A stretch of DNA of 5,432 nucleotides. It comes from an uncultured Bacteroidales bacterium (GTDB taxonomy: Bacteria; Bacteroidota; Bacteroidia; Bacteroidales; UBA932). Location: NCBI GenBank assembly GCA_946616385.1, contig CAMOIZ010000075.1:1-5432 (forward strand), given 5' to 3'. The notes beneath the pieces were generated by a model, which searched no databases, was not told the origin of the DNA, and saw nothing but the letters and a program-made list of their open reading frames with translations. Below are positions 1 through 5,432 of the stretch, one piece after another. Positions within the stretch are counted from its first letter, which is position 1; the number at the start of each line of letters is the position of its first letter. The position numbers were made by a program, and so were the translations under genes.

Positions 1-882
1 AAGTACATCTGCGTGACATCCGAAGACAAGGCTGCGCTGATAAGCAGGAAGTTCCAGGGCGTAACTGGTACCACCGACCTGGATGCCGTGCTTTCGGATC
101 CTGATATTAAAGGTGTATTCGTGGCGGCAAACCCCAGGGCTCATTATGCCATTGCCAAGAAGGTGCTCGAAAGCGGGAAAGCGCTATTCGTGGAGAAGCC
201 CCCGGTCAGTACTGCCGCAGAACTCGAAGACTTGATTACTGCAAACAAAGGTATAGCCGTCGCGGGTCTCCAGAAACGCTATGCGCCTGCCGTCCGAATT
301 CTGAAAAAGAAACTTGCAGGGGAAAAACTGCTGAATTACGACTTGCATTACTGCACCGGCGCATATCCGGAAGGCGACGCTCTGCTTGACCTCTATATCC
401 ATCCCCTGGACCTTGTCTGCCATCTTTTTGGAAAGGCTGAAATCGCTAGTCTCACCAAGATTGGAAAGAATTCCCTGCTTCTCACCCTGAAGCACGAAAA
501 GATTACGGGAACCCTTGAACTCTCTACCGAATACGGCTGGACGGACGCACGGGAGACACTGTCGGTCAATACTTCTACCGGACTTTATAAACTGGACGGG
601 ATGGAGAACCTTACCCTGGAACTCAAACCTGCGGTAATAGCAGGAATCCCTCTTGAAAAAGTAGGCCTCGGCAAAGGAAGAACCAGGGTACTATTTGCCA
701 GAAACGGCTTTTCTCCTGTCCTCAAAGAGAATCCAGTTTACACACAGGGATTCTTCGATGAGATACGGAACTTCGCCGAAAGGGCCCAGGGCCGCAAAGC
801 CGACGTGCTGTCGGACCTTGACGGTCTCAGGGATACATATTCTCTGATTACTTCTCTATCTCAAGACCAAGGTCTGCGATAA
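1..882 (+). CDS. Gfo/Idh/MocA-family NAD(P)-dependent oxidoreductase, 5'-truncated by the window edge
   Basis: The reading frame is open from base 1 and ends at TAA 880-882, giving 293 residues of a longer protein. The GTG at 13 is in frame but is probably an internal valine, because the preceding codons (KYIC) read as coding and the glycine-rich first strand of the Rossmann fold must lie upstream. Visible family marks are the end of the nucleotide-binding domain (VFVAANPRAHYAIAKKVLES, then FVEKPPVST with the EKP motif at 193-201) and a C-terminal alpha/beta domain with LDLYIHPLDL. The His at 400-402 in that segment is a plausible catalytic residue by analogy with the D-x-x-x-H-x-x-D pattern of the family. 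Members oxidise or reduce sugars, inositols and related polyols with NAD(P). The substrate cannot be read here. The KYIC...TTD...VFVA stretch also resembles the second half of bi-domain proteins that fuse a zinc alcohol dehydrogenase to this fold, so the missing part could be either a short Rossmann start or a whole extra domain. No clear terminator follows it. Confidence 0.88.
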   Translation, partial: KYICVTSEDKAALISRKFQGVTGTTDLDAVLSDPDIKGVFVAANPRAHYAIAKKVLESGKALFVEKPPVSTAAELEDLITANKGIAVAGLQKRYAPAVRILKKKLAGEKLLNYDLHYCTGAYPEGDALLDLYIHPLDLVCHLFGKAEIASLTKIGKNSLLLTLKHEKITGTLELSTEYGWTDARETLSVNTSTGLYKLDGMENLTLELKPAVIAGIPLEKVGLGKGRTRVLFARNGFSPVLKENPVYTQGFFDEIRNFAERAQGRKADVLSDLDGLRDTYSLITSLSQDQGLR

Positions 883-934
883 GGGCTGCAACTTCGCTGT
901 TCTCGAAAAAGATTTTAAGATCGTTTGCGTTCAT
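848..934 (-). CDS. Candidate 28-residue small protein, antisense to the oxidoreductase 3' end
   Basis: Reading the minus strand from ATG 934-932 gives 28 codons and a TAA at 850-848. The peptide begins MNANDLKIFF and ends LGLEIEK. It is acidic, rich in Leu, Ile and Ala, and could form an amphipathic helix. I do not recognise a family. What makes it worth listing is its position: 26 bases upstream is a TACTTTTG box matching the Bacteroidota -7 consensus, the intervening leader holds a purine-rich AGAAAGAAC a few bases before the ATG, and the regulator's half-site repeat falls at the expected transcription start. It overlaps the last 35 bases of the oxidoreductase gene on the other strand. It could instead be a chance ORF, the remnant of a longer gene, or part of an antisense RNA. 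Length alone gives no support. Confidence 0.3.
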   Translation of the reverse strand: MNANDLKIFFENSEVAALIADLGLEIEK

Positions 935-950
935 GGCATTGTTCTTTCTG

Positions 951-959
951 TTTGACAAT
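951..959 (+). repeat. Third copy of the operator half-site (TTTGACAAT)
   Basis: TTTGACAAT at 951-959 is an exact 9-base copy of 988-996, which is part of the right arm of the nearby palindrome, and lies 37 bp from it. It is inverted relative to the left arm (ATTGTCAA at 978-985). It falls at the expected transcription start of the possible minus-strand promoter. The likeliest reading is an auxiliary binding site for the same protein that binds the palindrome. This is inference. Confidence 0.55.
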
Positions 960-960
960 G

Positions 961-968
961 CAAAAGTA
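961..968 (-). promoter_or_regulatory. Possible divergent minus-strand promoter (-7 box TACTTTTG)
   Basis: On the minus strand, bases 968 to 961 read TACTTTTG and are followed by CA, an exact match to the TAnnTTTG -7 consensus of Bacteroidota. Transcription would start near 955 and leave a leader of about 20 nt before the ATG at 934. There is no TTTG at the preferred 19-21 nt upstream. The nearest TTG on that strand is 14 nt away (983-985), so the -33 element is weak or absent. The promoter may therefore be weak, may need an activator, or may be a chance match. Confidence 0.4.
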
Positions 969-974
969 CGCCCC

Positions 975-999
975 AAAATTGTCAACTTTTGACAATTTT
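975..999. promoter_or_regulatory. Perfect 11-3-11 palindrome, probable operator of the WYL regulator
   Basis: The left arm AAAATTGTCAA (975-985) and the right arm TTGACAATTTT (989-999) are perfect reverse complements around a 3-base centre (986-988). The -33 TTTG of the downstream promoter (988-991) lies inside the right arm, so a bound protein would block RNA polymerase. Regulators with an N-terminal helix-turn-helix and a WYL domain often bind inverted repeats at their own promoters, and this site begins 49 bp before such a gene. Autorepression is therefore the simplest interpretation. A role as a weak AT-rich stem-loop at the RNA level is less likely. Confidence 0.7.
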
Positions 1000-1019
1000 A
1001 AAATAATTGCATAAATTTG
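988..1019 (+). promoter_or_regulatory. Bacteroidota-type promoter of the WYL regulator gene, leaderless
   Basis: The -33 element TTTG (988-991) and the -7 element TAAATTTG (1012-1019) are separated by exactly 20 nt, within the 19-21 nt known for the Bacteroidota primary sigma factor. Only four bases (1020-1023) separate the -7 box from the ATG at 1024. Transcription should therefore start at or within a few bases of the start codon, giving a leaderless or nearly leaderless mRNA. This fits the absence of a Shine-Dalgarno sequence. Confidence 0.8.
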
Positions 1020-1023
1020 TGTC

Positions 1024-1932
1024 ATGGATCAACCGAAATTCGAAAGATTGTTGCGGCTGATGCGGCTGCTCAGCGGCAACGTGACTTACAGCATTGACGA
1101 ACTTGCCGACAAGCTCGAGATGTCGGAGCGCACGATCTACCGCTACATCGACACTTTCAAGGCCGCGGGATTTGCAGTGGAAAAGCTTTACGGCAATATC
1201 TACCGGCTCACCAGCCTTAATGACGACACGCTCGACCTCAGCAAACTCGTGTATTTTTCGGAGGAAGAAGCTGCCATAGTCAACAATATGATCGACGGCC
1301 TGGACAATACCAATGCCCTCAAGACTGGGCTGAAACGAAAGCTTGCGGCCGTCTACGACAGCACTTCCATATCCTCATTCATTGGCAACAGGTCCAACGC
1401 TGCCAATGTGCAGGCCCTCGCCGATGCCATCAAAGGCAAAAGCAAGGTAATCCTGCACGGCTATGAATCGTCGAATTCGGGGCAGGTCCGCGACCGTCTG
1501 GTCGAACCCTTCGCTTTCACGACGAACTACGTCGATGTATGGTGCTACGACCTGGAAGACGGGCGCAACAAGATCTTCAAGATATCCCGTGTGGGAGAGG
1601 TCGAAATCCTCCTCAAAGCCTGGACCGAGGAAGACAGACATCATCTGCAGCCCGCGGATGTCTTCCGTATTCACGGGAACACTTCGCTTCATATACGGCT
1701 GAAACTCAGCCAGAGGGCCAAAAACCTTCTGCTGGAGGAATATCCCCTTGCGGAGAAATCCGTACATAAGGTGAAAGGGGACTGGGTGTTCGACGGATAT
1801 ATCCATGCGCTTCAGGGCGCAGGAAGATTCATAACAGGTCTTGCGCAGGAGGTGGAGATTCTCGAAGGAGATGAACTACGGGACTATGTCCGTGCATATA
1901 TGAAGGACGCTCTCAACTCTTCCAGACTTTGA
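1024..1932 (+). CDS. WYL-domain transcriptional regulator (HTH-WYL-WCX architecture)
   Basis: This is a 302-residue cytoplasmic DNA-binding regulator. Residues 5-62 form a winged helix-turn-helix: YSIDELADKLEMSERTIYRY covers the two helices, with recognition helix about 34-45 and wing about 50-62. Residues about 127-197 are the WYL domain, with GYESS...RDRLVEPFAF and KIFKISRV, keeping the conserved Arg158, Glu161-Pro162 and Arg189. The name-giving W-Y-L triad is replaced in the YVDVWCYD segment (169-176). Residues about 221-300 match the WCX C-terminal extension (IRLKLSQRAKN..., then GLAQEVEILEGDELRDYV). Length and domain order agree with the YafY/PafB/CapW-like group. WYL domains are thought to bind nucleic acid or nucleotide ligands and modulate DNA binding; the ligand here is unknown. 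ATG 1024 is favoured because it follows its promoter directly. The gene is probably autoregulated through the palindrome at 975-999, and its 3' end overlaps convergent uvrB by 20 bp. The family call is firm. The regulon is not known. Confidence 0.92.
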   Translation: MDQPKFERLLRLMRLLSGNVTYSIDELADKLEMSERTIYRYIDTFKAAGFAVEKLYGNIYRLTSLNDDTLDLSKLVYFSEEEAAIVNNMIDGLDNTNALKTGLKRKLAAVYDSTSISSFIGNRSNAANVQALADAIKGKSKVILHGYESSNSGQVRDRLVEPFAFTTNYVDVWCYDLEDGRNKIFKISRVGEVEILLKAWTEEDRHHLQPADVFRIHGNTSLHIRLKLSQRAKNLLLEEYPLAEKSVHKVKGDWVFDGYIHALQGAGRFITGLAQEVEILEGDELRDYVRAYMKDALNSSRL

Positions 1933-4093
1933 GATACTGCTGAAGGGCCCACATCTCGTCGCGGTAGCGGGCTGCCTCTGCGAATTCCAGGTCGGCTGCA
2001 GATTTCTGCATGCGCCGCCGGTCTTCTTCTATCATCTTCTCGATCTGTTCGCGGCTCATGGAGCGTATCACCGGATCCTGGAGGACGGCCGCCAGGTCTG
2101 CCTTTACGTAACCGTCCACATAGGCGGAGCCGGGTTCGCGTTTGGAATCGTGCCCGAAGCCCACGCTCACTACACCTGACCCGAGGTCCGAAGGGTTCGG
2201 TATGTAAGTCGGATCGTCGTAGGAGTTGGCTGCGCTGACACGCCCCGTAGTGCCGTTCGCCACTCGCGGGTTCATGGCCTTGCTGCCTCCCATGGAAACC
2301 AGTTCGCTCGCCAGCACGTTGCTGTGGGTTTCGATCTGTTTCGGGGTGATGCCGTGCAACTTGTTGTATTCCATCTGTTTGGAGCGCCTGCGGTTGGTCT
2401 CGCGTATGGTCTCCTCCATCGACGGGGTTATCTTGTCGGCATACATTATCACCAGGCCGTTCACGTTTCGGGCGGCGCGCCCGGCAGTCTGGGTAAGGGC
2501 GCGGGTGGTTCGGAGGAATCCTTCCTTGTCGGCATCGAGAATGGCCACCAGCGACACGCTGGGAAGGTCCAGGCCTTCGCGGAGCAGGTTCACTCCCACC
2601 AGCACGTCGAAAAGACCGTTCTTGAAGTCCTCGATGATTTCCACGCGTTCCCCGGTATCGACATCTGAATGGATGTAGCGCACGCGTATGCCGATGCGGC
2701 GCAGGTACTCGTCGAGCTCTTCTGCCATCCTCTTGGTAAGGGTGGTGACAAGAACTCTCTCGTCCTTCTCGGCGCGTTTTTGTATTTCTTCCACCAGATC
2801 ATCTACCTGGTGCTCTATGGGCCGGACCTCTATCGGAGGATCCAGCAGGCCGGTAGGACGCACGACCTGCTCTGCCACGAGTCCCTCGGATTTCTCAAGT
2901 TCGTAGTCCGCCGGGGTGGCGCTCACATATACTTTCTGCCCGGTGATCGCTTCGAATTCGTCGAAGGTGCACGGGCGGTTGTCTGCTGCCGCAGGCAGGC
3001 GGAATCCGTATTCTACCAGCACGCTCTTGCGGGAATGGTCGCCGCCGTACATGCCGCGGATCTGCGGCAGGGTCACGTGGCTCTCGTCGATGAAGGTAAT
3101 GAAGTCCTTAGGGAAGTAGTCTATCAGGCAGAATGGCCTCTGGCCCGGTTTTCTCCCATCAAAGTAGCGAGAATAGTTCTCGATGCCCGGGCAGTATCCC
3201 ATCTCCTTGATCATCTCCAGGTCGTTCTCCACACGCTGCTGCAATCTCTTGGCTTCTATGGGCTTGCCTATCTCCTCGAACCATGCCATCTGTTTCACCA
3301 GGTCGTCCTGAATCTCGGATACCGCGGCGATGGTCCGTTCCCGGTTGGTTACGAAGTTGTTCGCCGGGTAGACGTCCACGCTGTCGAGGGCTTCGATACG
3401 GGCCCCGGTCACAGGGTCGATCAAGCTGATTGCGTCGATCTCGTCGCCGAAGAATTCTATGCGCACTGCCTCGTCCGCCCCTCCAAGGAACACATCCACG
3501 GTGTCGCCGCGTACGCGGAAGGTGCCGCGTTGGAAGTCCGTCTCGGAGCGGGAATAAAGGCATTCGACCAACTGATAAAGGAAAGTTGTCATGCTGACAG
3601 TATCTCCCCGGTGCAGATGTATGGTCTGGCTGCGCCAGTCGTCCGGATTGCCTATGCCGTAGAGGCATGATACCGACGATATTACTACCACGTCGCGTCT
3701 GCCGGACATAAGGGCGCTGGCGGCGCTCAGGCGGAGTTTCTCTATCTGGTCGTTGATGCTGAGGTCCTTCTCGATGTAGGTGTCCGTAGTGGGCAGGTAT
3801 GCCTCCGGCTGATAGTAGTCGTAGTATGATACGAAATATTCCACCGCATTCTCGGGGAAGAATGCCTTGAATTCGCCGTACAACTGTGCTGCGAGTGTCT
3901 TGTTATGGCTCAGGATCAGGGCAGGACGCTGCAGGTTGGCGATGACGTTCGCCATAGTGAAGGTCTTGCCGGATCCCGTTACACCTAGCAGGCAGATGTC
4001 CCTTACGTTGTTGCTGAGGGCCTCTGTAATCTGGCGTATGGCCTCGGGCTGGTCGCCGGACGGCTGATATTGCGAATTCAGGTGGAATTTCAT
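1913..4093 (-). CDS. uvrB: Excinuclease ABC subunit UvrB
   Basis: UvrB is the damage-verifying helicase-like subunit of nucleotide excision repair. UvrA loads it onto DNA, and it then recruits UvrC for the dual incision. The 726 residues show the full set of motifs: Walker A GVTGSGKTF (37-45, Lys43), the beta-hairpin that clamps DNA with YYDYYQPEAY (90-99), a UvrA-interacting domain around 155-245, Walker B-like DESH (336-339), VSATPADYE (390-398), GVNLLREGLDLP (500-511), QTAGRAARN (535-543), and a C-terminal UVR motif for UvrC contact (about 680-720, with LEFAEAARYRDEM). It is longer than the roughly 670 residues usual for the family. The excess sits in a Gly/Ser/Asn-rich linker at about 588-678, before the UVR motif. 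ATG 4093 is chosen because MKFHLNSQYQPSGDQPEAI is a typical UvrB N-terminus and a promoter lies just upstream. The gene is 13 bp downstream of the DUF4419 gene, and its stop lies inside the convergent regulator gene. All catalytic motifs are intact, so it should be functional. Confidence 0.98.
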   Translation of the reverse strand: MKFHLNSQYQPSGDQPEAIRQITEALSNNVRDICLLGVTGSGKTFTMANVIANLQRPALILSHNKTLAAQLYGEFKAFFPENAVEYFVSYYDYYQPEAYLPTTDTYIEKDLSINDQIEKLRLSAASALMSGRRDVVVISSVSCLYGIGNPDDWRSQTIHLHRGDTVSMTTFLYQLVECLYSRSETDFQRGTFRVRGDTVDVFLGGADEAVRIEFFGDEIDAISLIDPVTGARIEALDSVDVYPANNFVTNRERTIAAVSEIQDDLVKQMAWFEEIGKPIEAKRLQQRVENDLEMIKEMGYCPGIENYSRYFDGRKPGQRPFCLIDYFPKDFITFIDESHVTLPQIRGMYGGDHSRKSVLVEYGFRLPAAADNRPCTFDEFEAITGQKVYVSATPADYELEKSEGLVAEQVVRPTGLLDPPIEVRPIEHQVDDLVEEIQKRAEKDERVLVTTLTKRMAEELDEYLRRIGIRVRYIHSDVDTGERVEIIEDFKNGLFDVLVGVNLLREGLDLPSVSLVAILDADKEGFLRTTRALTQTAGRAARNVNGLVIMYADKITPSMEETIRETNRRRSKQMEYNKLHGITPKQIETHSNVLASELVSMGGSKAMNPRVANGTTGRVSAANSYDDPTYIPNPSDLGSGVVSVGFGHDSKREPGSAYVDGYVKADLAAVLQDPVIRSMSREQIEKMIEEDRRRMQKSAADLEFAEAARYRDEMWALQQYLKVWKS

Positions 4094-4097
4094 ACTG

Positions 4098-4128
4098 CAA
4101 AGATACTCACTTTGCGTATATGATGCAA
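4098..4128 (-). promoter_or_regulatory. Probable leaderless promoter of uvrB inside the end of the DUF4419 gene
   Basis: On the minus strand, a -33 TTG (4128-4126, context GATTG) is followed after exactly 20 nt by TATCTTTG (4105-4098), a match to the TAnnTTTG -7 consensus. Four bases then separate it from the uvrB ATG (4093), the same geometry as the promoter at 988-1019. The -33 element and most of the spacer lie within the last codons of the DUF4419 gene. The -33 box matches only three of the four TTTG bases. Transcripts from here would be leaderless. Read-through from the upstream gene remains possible. Confidence 0.65.
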
Positions 4129-5432
4129 TCCGGGAATCTCTCTCTTATTGCCTGCTGCTGTTTTTCACTGGCTTTTCCTCGCAGGACCAGGCGGTCGATC
4201 TTTATTCCGTCCATCCACTCGGGAAGAACAATGCCGTCGGTAAAAGTCAGTTCGAGGGATTTGATGTGATCCAGGTTGCGGAGCACTTCAGGTACTTCTT
4301 TTACTCGGAGTTGAATGCCCCAGGGGCTGCTGTTCTTTCGAAAACCATCGAGGACATCTTTTTCGGTCTCAGCCTTATATGCAGTCCAGCCGATCAGCGG
4401 CGAGAGCGCGAAAGTGCTTGTATCTTCCTGATATCCGACGAATCCGGCAAGGAGTTCCATCGGAATATCCCCGGCGCTTCCGCCAGCGTACGTGGTAATA
4501 TAGCGGAAAGGAACCCTTGCCTGTTCGGGGAGCATTTTGTGGTCCATCCTGACTTTGGAAGGAGTGCGTCCGTTCTTGTCGAAAGGGAAAAAGCTCAGGA
4601 ACCACCCGTCAAACTCCGTGGGCCTGTTCTTTGGATCCGGCATGCATCCTCTTCCGCGGACTTTGTCGGGACGGACTCTGCAAACCATGTCCTGCCAGAA
4701 GGACTGGTTCGGATGCCCTTCCGATGCATTTACGAATTCCTCGAGCACGGGGACCAATTTCGAAGTCCACCAGTCCAGGCCATATCGTTCAAACCTTTTT
4801 GTGCGTTCCAGAATGGATTTCCAGTCTTTTGGCGTGCCTTTGAGCGTGATATTGGGAATCCCGCACACTATGTACATAACCACATATTCGAAGTATGGCT
4901 TGACGGCATCCATCAGCATGACCTGTGATGCAATCCTCTCTACAGGGCCTGTCGTGGAGAAATCGGCCGTCATCGTTTTTACGATGCTGCCTTTGGTGTT
5001 TTTCTCTATAGTTTCTGAGAAATCCCCGATGATTGCATCCCAGTCGGCATTTCCGGAAAATAAATCTTCTTCGGTCTGCACCACAAGATCCACCTTGCCA
5101 TCGAAATCAACAAATTTCCCTCTCAATGCTTCCGGATTCTGATTGACATAGTGCGAAAAACCCTGGCTGATCAGCATCCATACTGCGTCTGGAGTCAGAA
5201 CCAGAGGCCTGTGTTCCGCGTATGCTTTTATCATCATCTTGAAAACCGGCTGCTGTCCTGCTCCGTAAAAAGTATCCTCCTGAAAACTGCAGGCGGCCAT
5301 GCGCCCGTTCATGTCGGACTGCGTCGAGCCTTCCAGAAACCGGGACAATGTGAATTCCAGCTTTTCGGGATACTTGAGGTGACTTTCCGGAGCCGGAAGA
5401 TTCTCATCAACCACGAAAGTGATGCTTCCTTC
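4107..5432 (-). CDS. DUF4419 domain-containing protein, 5'-truncated by the window edge
   Basis: The frame is open from the window edge (5432) to TGA at 4109-4107, giving 441 residues. A GTG at 5414 could start it, but the codons before it (EGSITF, continuing VVDENLPAP) read as coding, so the true start is probably outside. Counting from that GTG, DUF4419 marks are AYAEHRPLVLTPDAVWMLIS (64-83) with QGFSHYVN following, DFSTTGP (151-157), CGIPNITLKGTPKDW (184-198), YGLDWWTSKLVPVLEEF (211-227) and FDGWFLSFFPF (268-278). The family is widespread in bacteria and fungi and its biochemical function is unknown to me. The last 70 or so residues have leucine-rich-repeat-like spacing (IKSLELTF..., IDRLVLRG...) and end RERFPDCIIYAK. 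No membrane segment is seen in the visible part, and a signal peptide cannot be judged. It lies 13 bp upstream of uvrB on the same strand. This may be a co-transcription unit, although a promoter for uvrB lies in its last codons. Family call firm, role unknown. Confidence 0.85.
   Translation of the reverse strand, partial: EGSITFVVDENLPAPESHLKYPEKLEFTLSRFLEGSTQSDMNGRMAACSFQEDTFYGAGQQPVFKMMIKAYAEHRPLVLTPDAVWMLISQGFSHYVNQNPEALRGKFVDFDGKVDLVVQTEEDLFSGNADWDAIIGDFSETIEKNTKGSIVKTMTADFSTTGPVERIASQVMLMDAVKPYFEYVVMYIVCGIPNITLKGTPKDWKSILERTKRFERYGLDWWTSKLVPVLEEFVNASEGHPNQSFWQDMVCRVRPDKVRGRGCMPDPKNRPTEFDGWFLSFFPFDKNGRTPSKVRMDHKMLPEQARVPFRYITTYAGGSAGDIPMELLAGFVGYQEDTSTFALSPLIGWTAYKAETEKDVLDGFRKNSSPWGIQLRVKEVPEVLRNLDHIKSLELTFTDGIVLPEWMDGIKIDRLVLRGKASEKQQQAIRERFPDCIIYAK

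Noticed and set aside
13..15. GTG as the true start of the oxidoreductase
   Set aside because: The frame is open upstream, the preceding codons look like coding sequence, and starting here would remove the dinucleotide-binding first strand of the fold.
975..1003. The palindrome as a rho-independent terminator for the oxidoreductase gene
   Set aside because: The stem is AT-rich, the loop is only three bases, it lies about 90 bp after the stop codon, and it overlaps the -33 box of a well-formed promoter. An operator explains it better, though weak termination is not excluded.
883..1023. Riboswitch or structured leader in the main intergenic gap
   Set aside because: The plus-strand promoter leaves no leader for the regulator, and the remaining 100 bp show no structure beyond the half-site repeats.
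1375..1806. A 143-codon minus-strand frame inside the WYL regulator
   Set aside because: It is a shadow of the regulator, whose three domains are continuous in the plus-strand frame.
2669..3670. A 333-codon open frame on the plus strand opposite uvrB
   Set aside because: It lies wholly within the coding strand opposite a highly conserved uvrB, has no recognisable domain and no promoter or start context, and is explained by the codon bias of uvrB in the complementary frame.
4266..4928. Plus-strand open frames of about 200 codons opposite the DUF4419 gene
   Set aside because: The opposite strand encodes a continuous DUF4419 protein with family motifs. The antisense frames show no domain and no initiation signals.
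5412..5432. GTG 5414 as the start of the DUF4419 gene with an AAGGAA-like ribosome binding site upstream
   Set aside because: The upstream codons continue in frame as EGSITF, which fits the start of the domain, and Bacteroidota starts seldom depend on Shine-Dalgarno sites. The purine run is most simply Glu-Gly-Ser coding sequence.

Overview
The window looks like a stretch of a Bacteroidota (probably Bacteroidales) chromosome with moderate G+C. The evidence is indirect. Two start codons sit directly behind promoters of the Bacteroidota type (-33 TTTG or TTG, a 20-nt spacer, then -7 TAnnTTTG), Shine-Dalgarno sequences are absent at those starts, and the UvrB protein has a Bacteroidota-like sequence. 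I see no mobile element, CRISPR array, tRNA or rRNA. Coding density is very high, and the only intergenic gap of any size is 883-1023.

Layout. (1) 1-882, plus strand: the 3' part of a Gfo/Idh/MocA-family oxidoreductase whose 5' end lies outside the window. (2) 883-1023: a compact regulatory region. It holds a perfect 11-3-11 palindrome, a third copy of its half-site, a strong plus-strand promoter, and a possible minus-strand promoter reading into a 28-codon ORF antisense to the end of the oxidoreductase gene. (3) 1024-1932, plus strand: a helix-turn-helix/WYL/WCX regulator, apparently leaderless and probably autoregulated through the palindrome. (4) 1913-4093, minus strand: uvrB, convergent with the regulator and overlapping it by 20 bp. 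(5) 4107-5432, minus strand: a DUF4419 protein whose 5' end is cut by the window edge. It lies 13 bp upstream of uvrB on the same strand, and its 3' end contains a probable uvrB promoter.

How they may work together. UvrB is the well-understood gene here (nucleotide excision repair). DUF4419 and uvrB could be co-transcribed, but uvrB also appears to have its own leaderless promoter. The WYL regulator faces uvrB tail to tail. Some WYL proteins elsewhere (PafBC, DriD) control DNA-damage genes, so a link is conceivable. However, its evident operator lies at its own promoter and none is visible at the uvrB promoter. The most notable structure is the small operator/divergent-promoter region at 951-1023 with its associated 28-codon ORF.
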